Positions 15,521-24,121 of a DNA stretch of 25,360 bases are shown here, piece after piece. The notes beneath the pieces are model-generated. The model searched no databases. It saw only the letters and a program-made list of their open reading frames with translations, and was not told the DNA's origin. The DNA is taken from NCBI GenBank assembly GCA_900771365.1, contig CAAGNU010000110.1, forward strand, positions 1 to 25,360. The letters run 5' to 3'. Within the stretch, counting starts at the first letter, position 1, and each line of letters begins with the position of its first letter. This DNA is from Bacteroidales bacterium. Lineage in GTDB: Bacteria; Bacteroidota; Bacteroidia; Bacteroidales; P3. The position numbers were made by a program, and so were the translations under genes.

Positions 15521-16975
15521 TTATTTATTTTCAGGCATATTTTCAAGAGTGGCGACGAGGTAGTCGAAGAACTTCTTGCTGCTCTCGATGTTGGCGCGCT
15601 CGTCGGGGCTGTGAGGGCTGTTGAGGGTGGGGCCGAAGGAGATCATCTCCATGTCGGGGTACTTGCCGCCGAGAAGGCCGCACTCAAGGCCGGCGTGGAT
15701 GGCCACGACAGCGGGCTCTTTGCCGTAGAGTTTCTTATAGGTCTCCTTCATAGTCTTCAGGAGGCCGCTTTCCATGTTGGGCTTCCAACCAGGATAGGCA
15801 CCGGAAAGCTGGCAACGGCCGCCGACAAGCTCGGCGAGGCAGACGAGGCGCTTAGCCAGAGCATCCTTAGCGCTATCGACAGAGGAGCGGAGGAGGGCCT
15901 TGATGATAAAGCTCTTGCCGTTAGTCTTCATGATGGCGAGGTTGAGCGAAGTCTCGACGAGGCCTTCCATATCGTTGCTCATGCGGACGACGCCGTTGGG
16001 GGCAACCATGACAGCGTTGATGAGCTTCTTGGTGTCGGCAGTAGTCATCGCGGTGGGATTCATGCGACCGTCTTCGCACTTCATGAAGAAATCGGGCTCG
16101 ACGGTGGCGAGTTCCTTCTTCACAAAGCCGGCAACCTTCTTGAGCTCGTTGAGGACGCGGGTCTTGTCCTCCTTAGGCATGGCGATGAGGCACTCAGCGT
16201 CGCGAGGGATAGCGTTGCGCATGTTGCCGCCTTCCATGTTGAGGATGCGGATGTCGTATTTGGAGAGCCAGGCGAGGTGGCGGAACATGATCTTGTTGGC
16301 GTTGGCACGGCCAGAGTTGATTTCCATGCCGCTGTGACCGCCCTTGAGGCCGCCGATGATAATCTTCACAGCGCAGTAGCCTTTAGGAGACTTCTCGGTA
16401 GCGTAGGGGATGGAGATGGTGGCATCGATGCCGCCAGCGCAGCCCACATAGAGCTCGCCCTCAGTCTCGCTGTCGAGGTTGAGGAGGTACTTGCCTTTGA
16501 GCTCGCCTTTCTTGAGGCCGAAAGCGCCAGTCATGCCGGTCTCTTCATCGGTGGTTATGAGAGCCTCGATAGGACCGTGCTTGATGGTCTTGCTTTCGAG
16601 GACAGCCATAGCAGCAGCAACGCCGAGGCCGTCATCTGCGCCAAGGGTGGTGTCGCAGGCATAGACCCAGCCGTCAACGATCTTGGTCTCGATAGGATCG
16701 GTGAGGAAGTCGTGCTGCTTGCCAGCGCGAGCCTGAGGCACCATGTCCATGTGTGCCTGAAGCACCACGGGGCAGGCCTTCTCCATGCCCTTGGTGGCGG
16801 GCTTGGACATAATCACGTTGCCGACTTCGTCAACGCGGCAGTCAATATTGCGTTCCTTAGCCCATTTGACGAGGAACTCGCGGACGACCTCTTCATGTTT
16901 CGAAGGACGGGGACAACGAGTGAGGTGATAGAAGTTACCCCACAGCTCTTTTGGTTCTAAATCTTTAATAGTCAT
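15521..16975 (-). CDS. pepD: Cytosolic aminoacyl-histidine (beta-Ala-His) dipeptidase
   Basis: This 484-residue M20C metallopeptidase is of typical PepD length. Zinc ligands and catalytic residues are visible: H75-M-D77 in LQAHMDMVPQ, D114 in LGADDGLGVA, and E144-E145 in TTDEETGMTG. DSETEG follows, and the C-terminal histidine is in LNSPHSPDE. The family hydrolyses Xaa-His and other dipeptides in the cytosol and supplies amino acids. No signal peptide is present. A promoter lies about 37 bases upstream. The gene precedes the ADP-forming acyl-CoA ligase on the same strand, and a link between peptide breakdown and ATP recovery is a reasonable inference. Confidence 0.95.
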   Translation of the reverse strand: MTIKDLEPKELWGNFYHLTRCPRPSKHEEVVREFLVKWAKERNIDCRVDEVGNVIMSKPATKGMEKACPVVLQAHMDMVPQARAGKQHDFLTDPIETKIVDGWVYACDTTLGADDGLGVAAAMAVLESKTIKHGPIEALITTDEETGMTGAFGLKKGELKGKYLLNLDSETEGELYVGCAGGIDATISIPYATEKSPKGYCAVKIIIGGLKGGHSGMEINSGRANANKIMFRHLAWLSKYDIRILNMEGGNMRNAIPRDAECLIAMPKEDKTRVLNELKKVAGFVKKELATVEPDFFMKCEDGRMNPTAMTTADTKKLINAVMVAPNGVVRMSNDMEGLVETSLNLAIMKTNGKSFIIKALLRSSVDSAKDALAKRLVCLAELVGGRCQLSGAYPGWKPNMESGLLKTMKETYKKLYGKEPAVVAIHAGLECGLLGGKYPDMEMISFGPTLNSPHSPDERANIESSKKFFDYLVATLENMPENK

Positions 16976-17011
16976 AGTGATAGTATATTTAATGATTTAT
17001 TTTCTCTGCTA

Positions 17012-17019
17012 CAAAGATA
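17012..17019 (-). promoter_or_regulatory. -7 box of the pepD promoter
   Basis: TATCTTTG on the minus strand, 37 bases before the pepD ATG, matches the Bacteroidota -7 consensus. The -33 area is AT-rich without an exact TTTG. Confidence 0.6.
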
Positions 17020-17039
17020 CGAATTATTTTTAATATAGA

Positions 17040-17423
17040 TACATAAAATATATAAAAAAAACGGAGAACTTATCCCCACCCCTACCCTACTCCGTGGCTA
17101 TCAATCTCTTAGAAAAGGGAAAAAAAGTTTGTAATTTAACACGAACTAAGCGGAAATGGTCGGGAAGTACGAATTTCAAATTACGACCTTCGCCCTAGCT
17201 CCGCCGTAGCTTCGCTCTATGTTCGCTTGATGGGTGGAAGAATGGGGAATTTTTTATTGAGGGCACACACAATAAAAGGCGAAATAATGCGTTAAAAGAT
17301 AAAATTGCGAATTGAGACGAGAGGCCTCAGCAGGGTCTCGAATATTTTTTTTGCCCGCCCGTATCGGAATGGCAAGATGAACCACACTGAGAATTGAGAA
17401 TTGATAAAATATGAATTGATAAA
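17040..17423. other. Non-coding gap between divergent pepD and the radical SAM gene
   Basis: No credible gene is seen. A block at about 17184-17232 (CGCCCTAGCTCCGCCGTAGC, then TTCGCTCTATGTTCGCTTGA) resembles in reverse complement the GCGAAG/GGGCGGAG units at 8127-8161. A weak stem, TGAGAC with GTCTCG (17313-17340) around the palindrome GAGGCCTC, is followed by T8 (17344-17351). This is terminator-like, but no plus-strand gene lies upstream, so it might be an attenuator or the end of a small RNA. The last 40 bases repeat GAATTGA(G/T)A words. Confidence 0.4.
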
Positions 17424-18323
17424 ATGAGATGCACGATATGCCCCAAGGGGTGTGATGCCGACAGAGAGAGTCGGCTTGGTTTTTGTGGTGGCGCCCTCGA
17501 GCCCGAGGTGGCCACGATTTGTGTGCACAAAGGCGAGGAGCCTCCATTATGCGGAGAGAAGGGGATCTGCAACGTCTTCTTCGCTCATTGTAACTTGCAA
17601 TGTGTTTATTGCCAGAACGGTGCAATCAGTGCTCACAGGGCAGCGTCGGAAATCCGATTTCGAGGGGTAGAGGCCATTGTGGAGGGAATTGCAGAGGCTT
17701 TGAGCGAGACGGAGAACATGGTCGGATTCGTGACCCCCTCGCATTACGCGAATTGTATTCCGGCCATCGTGGAGGGGCTTCATGCGAAGGGGCTCTTCCC
17801 GACAACGGTGTATAACACGGGTGGCTACGACAGCGTGGAGACGCTGCGGATGCTTACGCCTTATATTGACATATACTTGCCCGACTTGAAGTACATGGAT
17901 CGGGGACTGGCAGAGAGGTACAGCCATGCGGCAGACTATCCCGAGGTGGCCTGTCGAGCCTTGAAGGAGATGTACAGGCAGAAGGGGTCATCGCTCCCCA
18001 CGGACGAACGCGGGCTGGCATACAGGGGTATTATCGTTCGCCACCTTGTGCTGCCCGGACAGGTGAGGAACAGCCTCGATGTTCTCGAGGCCTTGGCCGA
18101 CATTTCAACGGGCCTGCATATAGCTTTGATGGCACAGTATTTCCCTCCCCAAAAGGGGCTGCCGGATGAGCTGGGACGCACGCTTAGGGAGGAGGAGTAT
18201 AATGAGGTTGTGGAGCGTTTCTACGACTTAGGCTTTTACCGCGGATGGGTGCAGGAGCTTGAGGCAGAGGGGTGCTACAGACCCGACTTCGACAAACGGG
18301 AGGCTTTTGAGAATCGAGAATAA
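17424..18323 (+). CDS. PflX-like radical SAM protein
   Basis: The radical SAM 4Fe-4S motif C56-N-L-Q-C60-V-Y-C63 is intact and sits early, after an N-terminal Cys-rich segment (MRCTICPKGC, GFCGG, PLCGEKGIC) that may hold a second cluster or zinc. The sequence GICNVFFAHCNLQCVYCQN and the later FVTPSHYANC, YNTGGYDS and YLPDLKYMD blocks match the uncharacterised PflX group (COG1313), related to pyruvate formate-lyase activating enzymes. At 299 residues it is a usual length. It probably makes a radical on a protein or small molecule, but no glycyl-radical enzyme lies beside it, so the partner is unknown. The stop codon lies within an intergenic repeat word. I see no clear promoter. Confidence 0.88.
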   Translation: MRCTICPKGCDADRESRLGFCGGALEPEVATICVHKGEEPPLCGEKGICNVFFAHCNLQCVYCQNGAISAHRAASEIRFRGVEAIVEGIAEALSETENMVGFVTPSHYANCIPAIVEGLHAKGLFPTTVYNTGGYDSVETLRMLTPYIDIYLPDLKYMDRGLAERYSHAADYPEVACRALKEMYRQKGSSLPTDERGLAYRGIIVRHLVLPGQVRNSLDVLEALADISTGLHIALMAQYFPPQKGLPDELGRTLREEEYNEVVERFYDLGFYRGWVQELEAEGCYRPDFDKREAFENRE

Positions 18324-18419
18324 TGAATTGAGAATAATGAATAGTGAATAATGGCTCCCGCCTGTAGAGACGTGGTGCGCCGCGTCTCTACCCATTATTA
18401 ATTACTCATTACTCAACCA
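18316..18419. repeat. Composite intergenic repeat with a nested hairpin
   Basis: Left words GAATAATGAATTGAGAATAATGAATAGTGAATAATGG surround the pflX-like stop and lead to the core GGCTCCCGCC (18353-18362). A hairpin follows: GTAGAGACG (18364-18372) pairs with CGTCTCTAC (18383-18391), extended inward by GG/CC to a TGCG loop. Right words CCATTATT and TACTCATTACTCAACC close it, and AATAATGG (18347-18354) is complementary to 18392-18399. It looks like a second palindrome inserted inside the AT-arm element. Confidence 0.75.
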
Positions 18420-18432
18420 AATACAATATCAG

Positions 18433-19320
18433 ATGGGGAAGGTGAGCAATAAAAACAAGACTGCACAGTCTGCTACAAAAACAGCATCGTTGGAACTAAA
18501 GGTAGAGCCGACGTTCACATTTAGCAACACAGTGGTGCTGATGATGCAGACTGGGCTTTTAGGATTCGAGACAGCATTGGCTCTGAACGATGCCTACGGC
18601 TTAGAACTGACTCGAAATGAGAATGATGTAATATTGGATTTTCACGATGCCAACGGATTAGAGTTGACACGCAAAGAGAATGATGAAACGCCATCGAGCG
18701 TGGCATACAGCCTCCACTACTACAACAATGAGGCAACAAAACTGAAATATATCTTGATAGACTGTCCCAAGGAACAGCGATTTAAGGGGGCATTTGCACG
18801 ATACGACAAGATGCTCATCATTCAGGGGCGAGACGGATGGCAGATTTTACAAAAGATGTACTACGAAATCACCCATCCGTGGATGATTAAAAAGGGCGGC
18901 GATATGAGAGATGAGAACCATTTCGACATCGTGAACAAACTAAAGAACGGAGTGACAGTTATCGACTATTTCTCATTCGACGAGATAAAGGGAGAGGAGA
19001 ATTCATTGCCCAAAAATGATCAAGGCCGGATCTCCAAATTTTATAAGGACTATATCAAAAATCTGAAGTCCTTTCTCCTGAAACTTTATCGAGAGCTGAC
19101 GCTGCTGATTGTGGATGACGAGGATTACTACATCGAGGATGACAGGGACGGACTGATTGGCGATATCGGATTACTTGGCGAAGAAAACCCATTTGGAGAA
19201 AATCACGAAGAAGAGCGGGTGACCCCTATTGTAACAATCACGGAAGCGAATCACTTTGACAAAAACATGACGAGCAGGCAGACTGACAACAAGAGGGAAA
19301 AAGCTATTGAAGACTTCTAG
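18433..19320 (+). CDS. Unrecognised 295-residue protein with internal duplication
   Basis: It has no signal peptide or membrane span. An internal duplication is clear at residues 52-84: NDAYGLELTRNEND, then 19 residues later HDANGLELTRKEND. Its first 140 residues weakly recall the small Bacteroidota IPExxxVDY proteins (a LN-x-x-x-GLxLxR-x-x-D segment, then YILID and a YDKMLIIQGRDG segment), but the namesake motif is not present, so this is a guess. The C-terminal third is rich in acidic residues (VDDEDYYIEDDRDGLIGDIG) and ends basic. Codon use is more AT-rich than in the neighbours. It is preceded by a composite repeat and followed by another, so it seems to be transcribed on its own. Confidence 0.65.
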   Translation: MGKVSNKNKTAQSATKTASLELKVEPTFTFSNTVVLMMQTGLLGFETALALNDAYGLELTRNENDVILDFHDANGLELTRKENDETPSSVAYSLHYYNNEATKLKYILIDCPKEQRFKGAFARYDKMLIIQGRDGWQILQKMYYEITHPWMIKKGGDMRDENHFDIVNKLKNGVTVIDYFSFDEIKGEENSLPKNDQGRISKFYKDYIKNLKSFLLKLYRELTLLIVDDEDYYIEDDRDGLIGDIGLLGEENPFGENHEEERVTPIVTITEANHFDKNMTSRQTDNKREKAIEDF

Positions 19321-19330
19321 GTTGGATTGT

Positions 19331-19437
19331 GATCTGTGACCTGTGACCTGAGGGCGGTTGCCGGTTGAGTGATGAATAATTAATAATGAGTGCGGCGGGA
19401 GCCAATATTCATTATTCAATATTCATTATTCAATATT
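19331..19437. repeat. Double AT-arm / GC-core repeat before the HD gene
   Basis: CTGTGACCTGTGACCTG words lead to a first core GGGCGGTTGCCGG (19352-19364). GATGAATAATTAATAATGAG follows, then a second core in reverse orientation, GCGGCGGGAGCC (19392-19403), and ATTCATTATTCAAT units. Arms such as TGAATAAT and ATTATTCA are complementary. Confidence 0.65.
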
Positions 19438-19439
19438 TT

Positions 19440-19471
19440 TTTGTGTATATGGGAAAATGTTCGTATCTTTG
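19440..19471 (+). promoter_or_regulatory. Promoter of the HD-phosphohydrolase gene
   Basis: TTTG (19440-19443), 20 bases, then TATCTTTG (19464-19471) followed by CA: both boxes match the Bacteroidota consensus exactly. It lies 32 bases upstream of the ATG, directly after an intergenic repeat. Confidence 0.85.
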
Positions 19472-19503
19472 CATTTTTAATTTTAGTACATAAATAATAT
19501 ATT

Positions 19504-21591
19504 ATGCGACTGAAAAACCTTATATCTTCGACAATTCGCCACACTTCGATGGTAACGAAGGTTGTGCTGATGCTGATGGCTTCAGCGCTGATACCCATTA
19601 TGTTCCCTTCAGAAGGGCAAGGTGAGCACTACGACTATGCCGAGGGGGGAACCTGGCGCAATGCCGACTTGACTGCACCACATGACTTTGTGGTCAAGAG
19701 GCTTCAAAAAGACATCGACCGCGAAAATGCCGAGGTAAAATCGGACTTGCTACTATACTATCACGCTAACAACACGGCCTATAGCCAGGCAATGGAACAG
19801 CTGAACAAGATTGCCAACACTCACTCGGGGCTGAACGTGAAACGCTACCGAAAGACCCTCGACAGCGTGTACGCGATAGGCTACATTGAGATGCCGAAAG
19901 GGATGCCCGACTTCCAGAGCCACACCATCGTGGTGCTGGACGGCAATGTAGGTTCGGAGGCTGTGGCATCACAGTATGTGTGCTGCCTGGATATCAGCGA
20001 CAGCATGCTGCGCGACAGCGTGCTGGTGCCCAGCATAGCGTATGACGCAAATCGCACGAAACTAGAACTAGATAGCCGCCTCTCACAGCTGAGCACCACG
20101 ACGCAGGTGGTGCGGCAAGGGGAGCAGATCATCGCCAAAGGAGAACAGATCACAGCGGAAAAAGCCCAAATAATACGCTCCCTGGAAGAGGACAACGACA
20201 GACGTTTCCAGCAGCATTACAGTCCGCTGGGGCGCTTTGCAGGCCAGTTCATCCTCTGCATCATAGCTTTTATTGCCCTATATTTGTTCATGAAAAATAC
20301 GCGCCACAGCATCCTGGAAGATAATAGAAAGGTGACTTTCGTGGTGGTGCTGGTACTGCTGATGTCGGCCGCCACGGCATTGATGGTTCGCACGAACCCG
20401 GAATGGGTGCTGATAGTGCCGCTGTGCATCGTGCCGCTAATCATGCGCATCTTTTTCGACATGAGAGTGGCACTCTACGTGCATGTGACAACCATCATCA
20501 TCCTCGCCAATATGGTGGCTAACCCGTTTGAGTTCATCTTCTACCAACTGATTGCGGGCATGATGTCCCTAGTCACGGTGCGCAACTTTGAGAGCCGCAG
20601 CAAGTTCTTTGTGGTCTGCGCAGTGATTTTCGTCACCTACTCGCTCATCTATACCTTCGGCGTGCTGAGCCAGGAAAGCAACCTCGACGGCATCACAGCT
20701 AGTCGGTACCTGGTCTTCTTCCTCAACGCGCTGCTGACACTCCTCGCCTACCCGCTGATATATGTCTTCGAAAGACTCTTCGGCCTGACGACAAACCTGA
20801 CGCTCCTGGAACTCTCTTCAACAAACAATCCCGCCATGCGGGAACTCTCACGCGAGGCACCAGGAACCTTCAACCATTCGATGCAAGTGGCCTATATCAG
20901 CGAGGATCTGATCAACGAAATCGGAGGCAACTCGCTCCTTGCTAAGGTGGGCGCACTGTATCACGACATCGGGAAGACGCTGAACCCGCTCTTTTTTACT
21001 GAGAACCAGAACAACAACTACAACCCTCATAAGGAACTGGACTACAAGGAGAGCGCATCTATGATTATCCATCATGTGACGGACGGCCTCGCTTTGGCGA
21101 AAAAATACCGACTGCCCGCGTCGATTTGCGACTTCATCCGCACGCACCACGGCACGACTGTGACAGGATATTTCTACACAAAGCAGATGAACGAGCACCC
21201 GAACGAGGCTGTCGACATAGCCGACTTCCAATACAACGGGCCAAAACCCTTCTCGCGCGAGACGGCTGTGGTAATGATCGTGGACAGCGTGGAGGCCGCA
21301 TGCAAAAGTCTGAAGGAGCACGACAAGGAAGGCATCAACAGGCTCGTGGACAACATCATCGATGAGAAAATCAAACAGAACCAGCTACAAAACTGCGACC
21401 TAACCTTCGGCGACATAACCCAGATCCGCCGCATCCTCAAAGACAAGATGCTCAGCATCTACCACGCCCGCGTGGCCTACCCCGTAGCCAACCAGGCCGC
21501 CAAGAAGGCTGCGGTCGAAAGCACCCAGCAGATTGAAGCCGGCGCCAACAAGGGCGGCAACAGGCTCGAAACAAGCACCGTCAAAGAGTAA
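19504..21591 (+). CDS. Membrane HD phosphohydrolase of the PgpH/YqfF type
   Basis: The 695-residue protein has the order of the 7TM-HD family: a first span near residues 18-34, an extracytoplasmic domain to about 240 (with VVRQGEQIIAKGEQI near its end), a bundle of about seven spans (240-430), then a cytosolic HD domain. HD metal ligands are visible: H458 in FNHSMQVA, H487-D488 in YHDIGK, the PHKELDYKESASMIIHHV block, and H548-H549 in RTHHGT. Characterised relatives (PgpH of Listeria) degrade cyclic di-AMP. By homology this protein may lower c-di-AMP in response to an external signal, but the nucleotide is inferred. It has its own strong promoter and is followed after 40 bases by the YfhO-type gene. 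Confidence 0.92.
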   Translation: MRLKNLISSTIRHTSMVTKVVLMLMASALIPIMFPSEGQGEHYDYAEGGTWRNADLTAPHDFVVKRLQKDIDRENAEVKSDLLLYYHANNTAYSQAMEQLNKIANTHSGLNVKRYRKTLDSVYAIGYIEMPKGMPDFQSHTIVVLDGNVGSEAVASQYVCCLDISDSMLRDSVLVPSIAYDANRTKLELDSRLSQLSTTTQVVRQGEQIIAKGEQITAEKAQIIRSLEEDNDRRFQQHYSPLGRFAGQFILCIIAFIALYLFMKNTRHSILEDNRKVTFVVVLVLLMSAATALMVRTNPEWVLIVPLCIVPLIMRIFFDMRVALYVHVTTIIILANMVANPFEFIFYQLIAGMMSLVTVRNFESRSKFFVVCAVIFVTYSLIYTFGVLSQESNLDGITASRYLVFFLNALLTLLAYPLIYVFERLFGLTTNLTLLELSSTNNPAMRELSREAPGTFNHSMQVAYISEDLINEIGGNSLLAKVGALYHDIGKTLNPLFFTENQNNNYNPHKELDYKESASMIIHHVTDGLALAKKYRLPASICDFIRTHHGTTVTGYFYTKQMNEHPNEAVDIADFQYNGPKPFSRETAVVMIVDSVEAACKSLKEHDKEGINRLVDNIIDEKIKQNQLQNCDLTFGDITQIRRILKDKMLSIYHARVAYPVANQAAKKAAVESTQQIEAGANKGGNRLETSTVKE

Positions 21592-21631
21592 GCAAATCCA
21601 ATCTTCGATAATCATTAAATTGTCACACAAT

Positions 21632-24121
21632 ATGAAAAAGAACATCCTCACACACGCAGGCATCGTCATCATCATCCTCGCGATAGCGTGTATCTATTTC
21701 ATGCCCATCCTCAAAGGCGAAGCCCTCCCGCAGGGCGACCTCCAAAAATACGAAGGCATGGCCAAAGCTCAGAAAGACTACCACAACGCCACAGGCGAAT
21801 ACACCACATGGTGTCCCAGCATGTTCGGCGGCATGCCTGGCTACCAAATTACCAACAGCCCCCAGCATTCCGTCTTCACCCCTGTCAAGAACATTCTCAC
21901 CCTCCAGTTCCTCAGCAGGCAGAACGATGTGGGCGTCCTCTTCCTCTACCTCCTCGGATTCTATATCGCCCTCGTGGCTCTCGGCGTCAACCCCTGGCTC
22001 GCTCTGCTCGGCGGCCTCGCCTTCGGCCTCGGCAGCTATAACATCATCATCATCGAAGCCGGACACATCACCAAATGCTGGGCCCTCGCCATGATGGCCC
22101 CCGTCCTCGCCGGAATGCTCCTCTGCCTCAAAGGCGCGAGCACCTTCAAGAACGACCGCCGCAAAGGCATCTCTCGCCTCGTCTGGGGCGGCATCCTCTT
22201 CACCCTCGCCCTCGGCACCCAGATAGCCCTCAACCACATACAGATAACCTTCTACACTGCTCTCGCCGGCGTGGTCATGGGCATCGTCTATCTCTTCTAC
22301 TCCCTCAAAGACAAGTACTTCTGCCGCTACCTCCTCGCTGTGGCAGTCCTCGCTGTGGGCGGACTGCTCGCACTCCTCTGCAACACCCGCCACCTCTTTG
22401 TCAACCAAGAGTATATGCAATACACCATGCGCGGCGGCAGCGAAATCACCGTCACCCCGCAGGACCTCTACGGCAAGGACTATCCTCGCAACAATAACGC
22501 CAACCAGGACGGCCTCGACATCAACTACGCCTTCAGCTGGAGCTACGGCATCGGCGAGACCTACACCCTCCTCGTCCCCGGCGCCCGCGGCGGCGGCAGC
22601 ATCGAGCCCGTCGGCACAGAAAGCGCCTCTTACAAAAAATTCCAATCCGACAAGATGCCCCTCTACTGGGGCAACCAGCCCTTCACCTCCGGCCCCGTCT
22701 ATTTCGGCGCCATCATCGTCTTCCTCTTCATCTTCGGCCTCCTCGTTGTCAAAGGTCCCGAACGCTGGTGGATCCTCATCGCCACCATCCTCGCCATCCT
22801 CCTCTCCTGGGGCAAAAACCTCATCGGCCTCAACGGCTGGCTCTTCGAGCACCTCCCGCTCTACAACAAGTTCCGCACCCCCTCCATGAGCCTCGTCCTC
22901 GCCAACGTCCTCATGGTCCTCATGGCTGTCCTCGGCATTAGGGAGACCACAAGCAAGGAACTCGATGTGAAAAAGACCCTCCGCGCCCTCTTCATCTCAG
23001 CAGGTGCCACCATCGCCGTCATTCTCACCGGACTCCTCTCCGCATCCAGCCTCTCCTTCACCGGCGCTGGCGACAACGAAATGATGCGTCAGTATGGCGA
23101 CCAGTGGCCCATGATCTTCGACATTCTCAAGCGCGACCGCCACGACCTCTTCGTCAGCGACTCCTGGCGCAGCATCCTCTTCATCGCCCTCGCCTGCGCC
23201 GCCCTCTGGCTCCACATCAAGCACCGTGCCCCCAAGAGCAAGTCGACACTCCCCCTCATCGCCATCCTCGCCCTCCTCGTCGTCATCGACCTCCAAGGCG
23301 TCAACAAACGCTACCTCTCCGCCGACAACTACGTCCGCAACGAGCGTATGCTTGAGATGAAGCCCGACCAGTACGACTACGACATCGACGCTATCGCTGC
23401 TCAGGCTGGCGACCAAGACTACCGCGTCCTCAACCTCGCCGTCAACACCTTCAACGACTCCAAGCCCTCCGCCTTCCACAACCAAATCGGCGGCTACAGC
23501 GCCGCCAAGCTCCGCCGCTACCAAGACCTCATCGACTTCTACATCAGCTACCAGATCAACCCCAACATCCTCAACATGCTCAACACACGCTACATCGTCC
23601 TCCAAGGCGGACAAGTGCAGCGCAACCCCGACGCACTCGGCAACTGCTGGTTCGTCCGCAACATCCAGAAAGTCCAAGACGCCAACGCTGAGATAACCTC
23701 GCTCAAAGACCTCAACCCCGCCGTCACCGCCGTAGTCAACACCAACGAGTTCCCCATTCAACAGCAGCTCGGCAGCGACTCCGCCGCCGTCATCGAGATG
23801 GAACACAACGGCAACATCAACACCCTCACCTACCACTCACAAAGCAGTGCCCACCAGCTCGCCGTCTTCAGCGAGATATACTACGCCCCCGACTGGAAAG
23901 CCTACATCGACGGCAAGCCCGCCGAGTATATCCGCGCCAACTACATCCTCCGCGCCATGATCGTCCCCGCTGGCAGCCACACCATCGAATTCCGCAACGA
24001 AGCACCCACCCAGCACCGCCTCGACACCATCACCCTCATCTCCTCCATCGCCACACTCCTCATCATCGCCGGCACCCTCCTCATCTACTACCGAAAAAAG
24101 AAAGGTGACCGCAATGAATAA
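21632..24121 (+). CDS. YfhO-type multi-span membrane protein
   Basis: The ATG at 21632 begins MKKNILTHAGIVIIILAIAC, the first span; an earlier in-frame ATG would add 33 residues overlapping the HD gene and is rejected. The resulting 829-residue protein has about a dozen hydrophobic segments in its first 570 residues, with conserved blocks GDLQKYEGMAKAQKDY and TTWCPSMFGGMPGYQ after the first span. A soluble extracytoplasmic part (about 580-790, with FYISYQINPNILNMLNTRYI) and a last span before a KKK tail complete it. This layout fits the Bacteroidetes YfhO family, GT-C-like proteins; in Gram-positives YfhO helps glycosylate lipoteichoic acid. Here the acceptor would differ and is unknown. It probably shares the HD-gene transcript. 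GC-ending codons dominate. The stop codon belongs to an intergenic repeat word. Confidence 0.88.
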   Translation: MKKNILTHAGIVIIILAIACIYFMPILKGEALPQGDLQKYEGMAKAQKDYHNATGEYTTWCPSMFGGMPGYQITNSPQHSVFTPVKNILTLQFLSRQNDVGVLFLYLLGFYIALVALGVNPWLALLGGLAFGLGSYNIIIIEAGHITKCWALAMMAPVLAGMLLCLKGASTFKNDRRKGISRLVWGGILFTLALGTQIALNHIQITFYTALAGVVMGIVYLFYSLKDKYFCRYLLAVAVLAVGGLLALLCNTRHLFVNQEYMQYTMRGGSEITVTPQDLYGKDYPRNNNANQDGLDINYAFSWSYGIGETYTLLVPGARGGGSIEPVGTESASYKKFQSDKMPLYWGNQPFTSGPVYFGAIIVFLFIFGLLVVKGPERWWILIATILAILLSWGKNLIGLNGWLFEHLPLYNKFRTPSMSLVLANVLMVLMAVLGIRETTSKELDVKKTLRALFISAGATIAVILTGLLSASSLSFTGAGDNEMMRQYGDQWPMIFDILKRDRHDLFVSDSWRSILFIALACAALWLHIKHRAPKSKSTLPLIAILALLVVIDLQGVNKRYLSADNYVRNERMLEMKPDQYDYDIDAIAAQAGDQDYRVLNLAVNTFNDSKPSAFHNQIGGYSAAKLRRYQDLIDFYISYQINPNILNMLNTRYIVLQGGQVQRNPDALGNCWFVRNIQKVQDANAEITSLKDLNPAVTAVVNTNEFPIQQQLGSDSAAVIEMEHNGNINTLTYHSQSSAHQLAVFSEIYYAPDWKAYIDGKPAEYIRANYILRAMIVPAGSHTIEFRNEAPTQHRLDTITLISSIATLLIIAGTLLIYYRKKKGDRNE

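Noticed and set aside
17254..17625. Minus-strand frames of up to 123 codons before the radical SAM gene
   Set aside because: They cross non-coding repeat-like DNA and the antisense of the radical SAM gene, with no recognisable protein pattern.
21623..22852. 409-codon minus-strand frame opposite the YfhO-type gene
   Set aside because: Glu/Asp/Ala/Val-rich shadow caused by the C-rich codons of the plus-strand gene.
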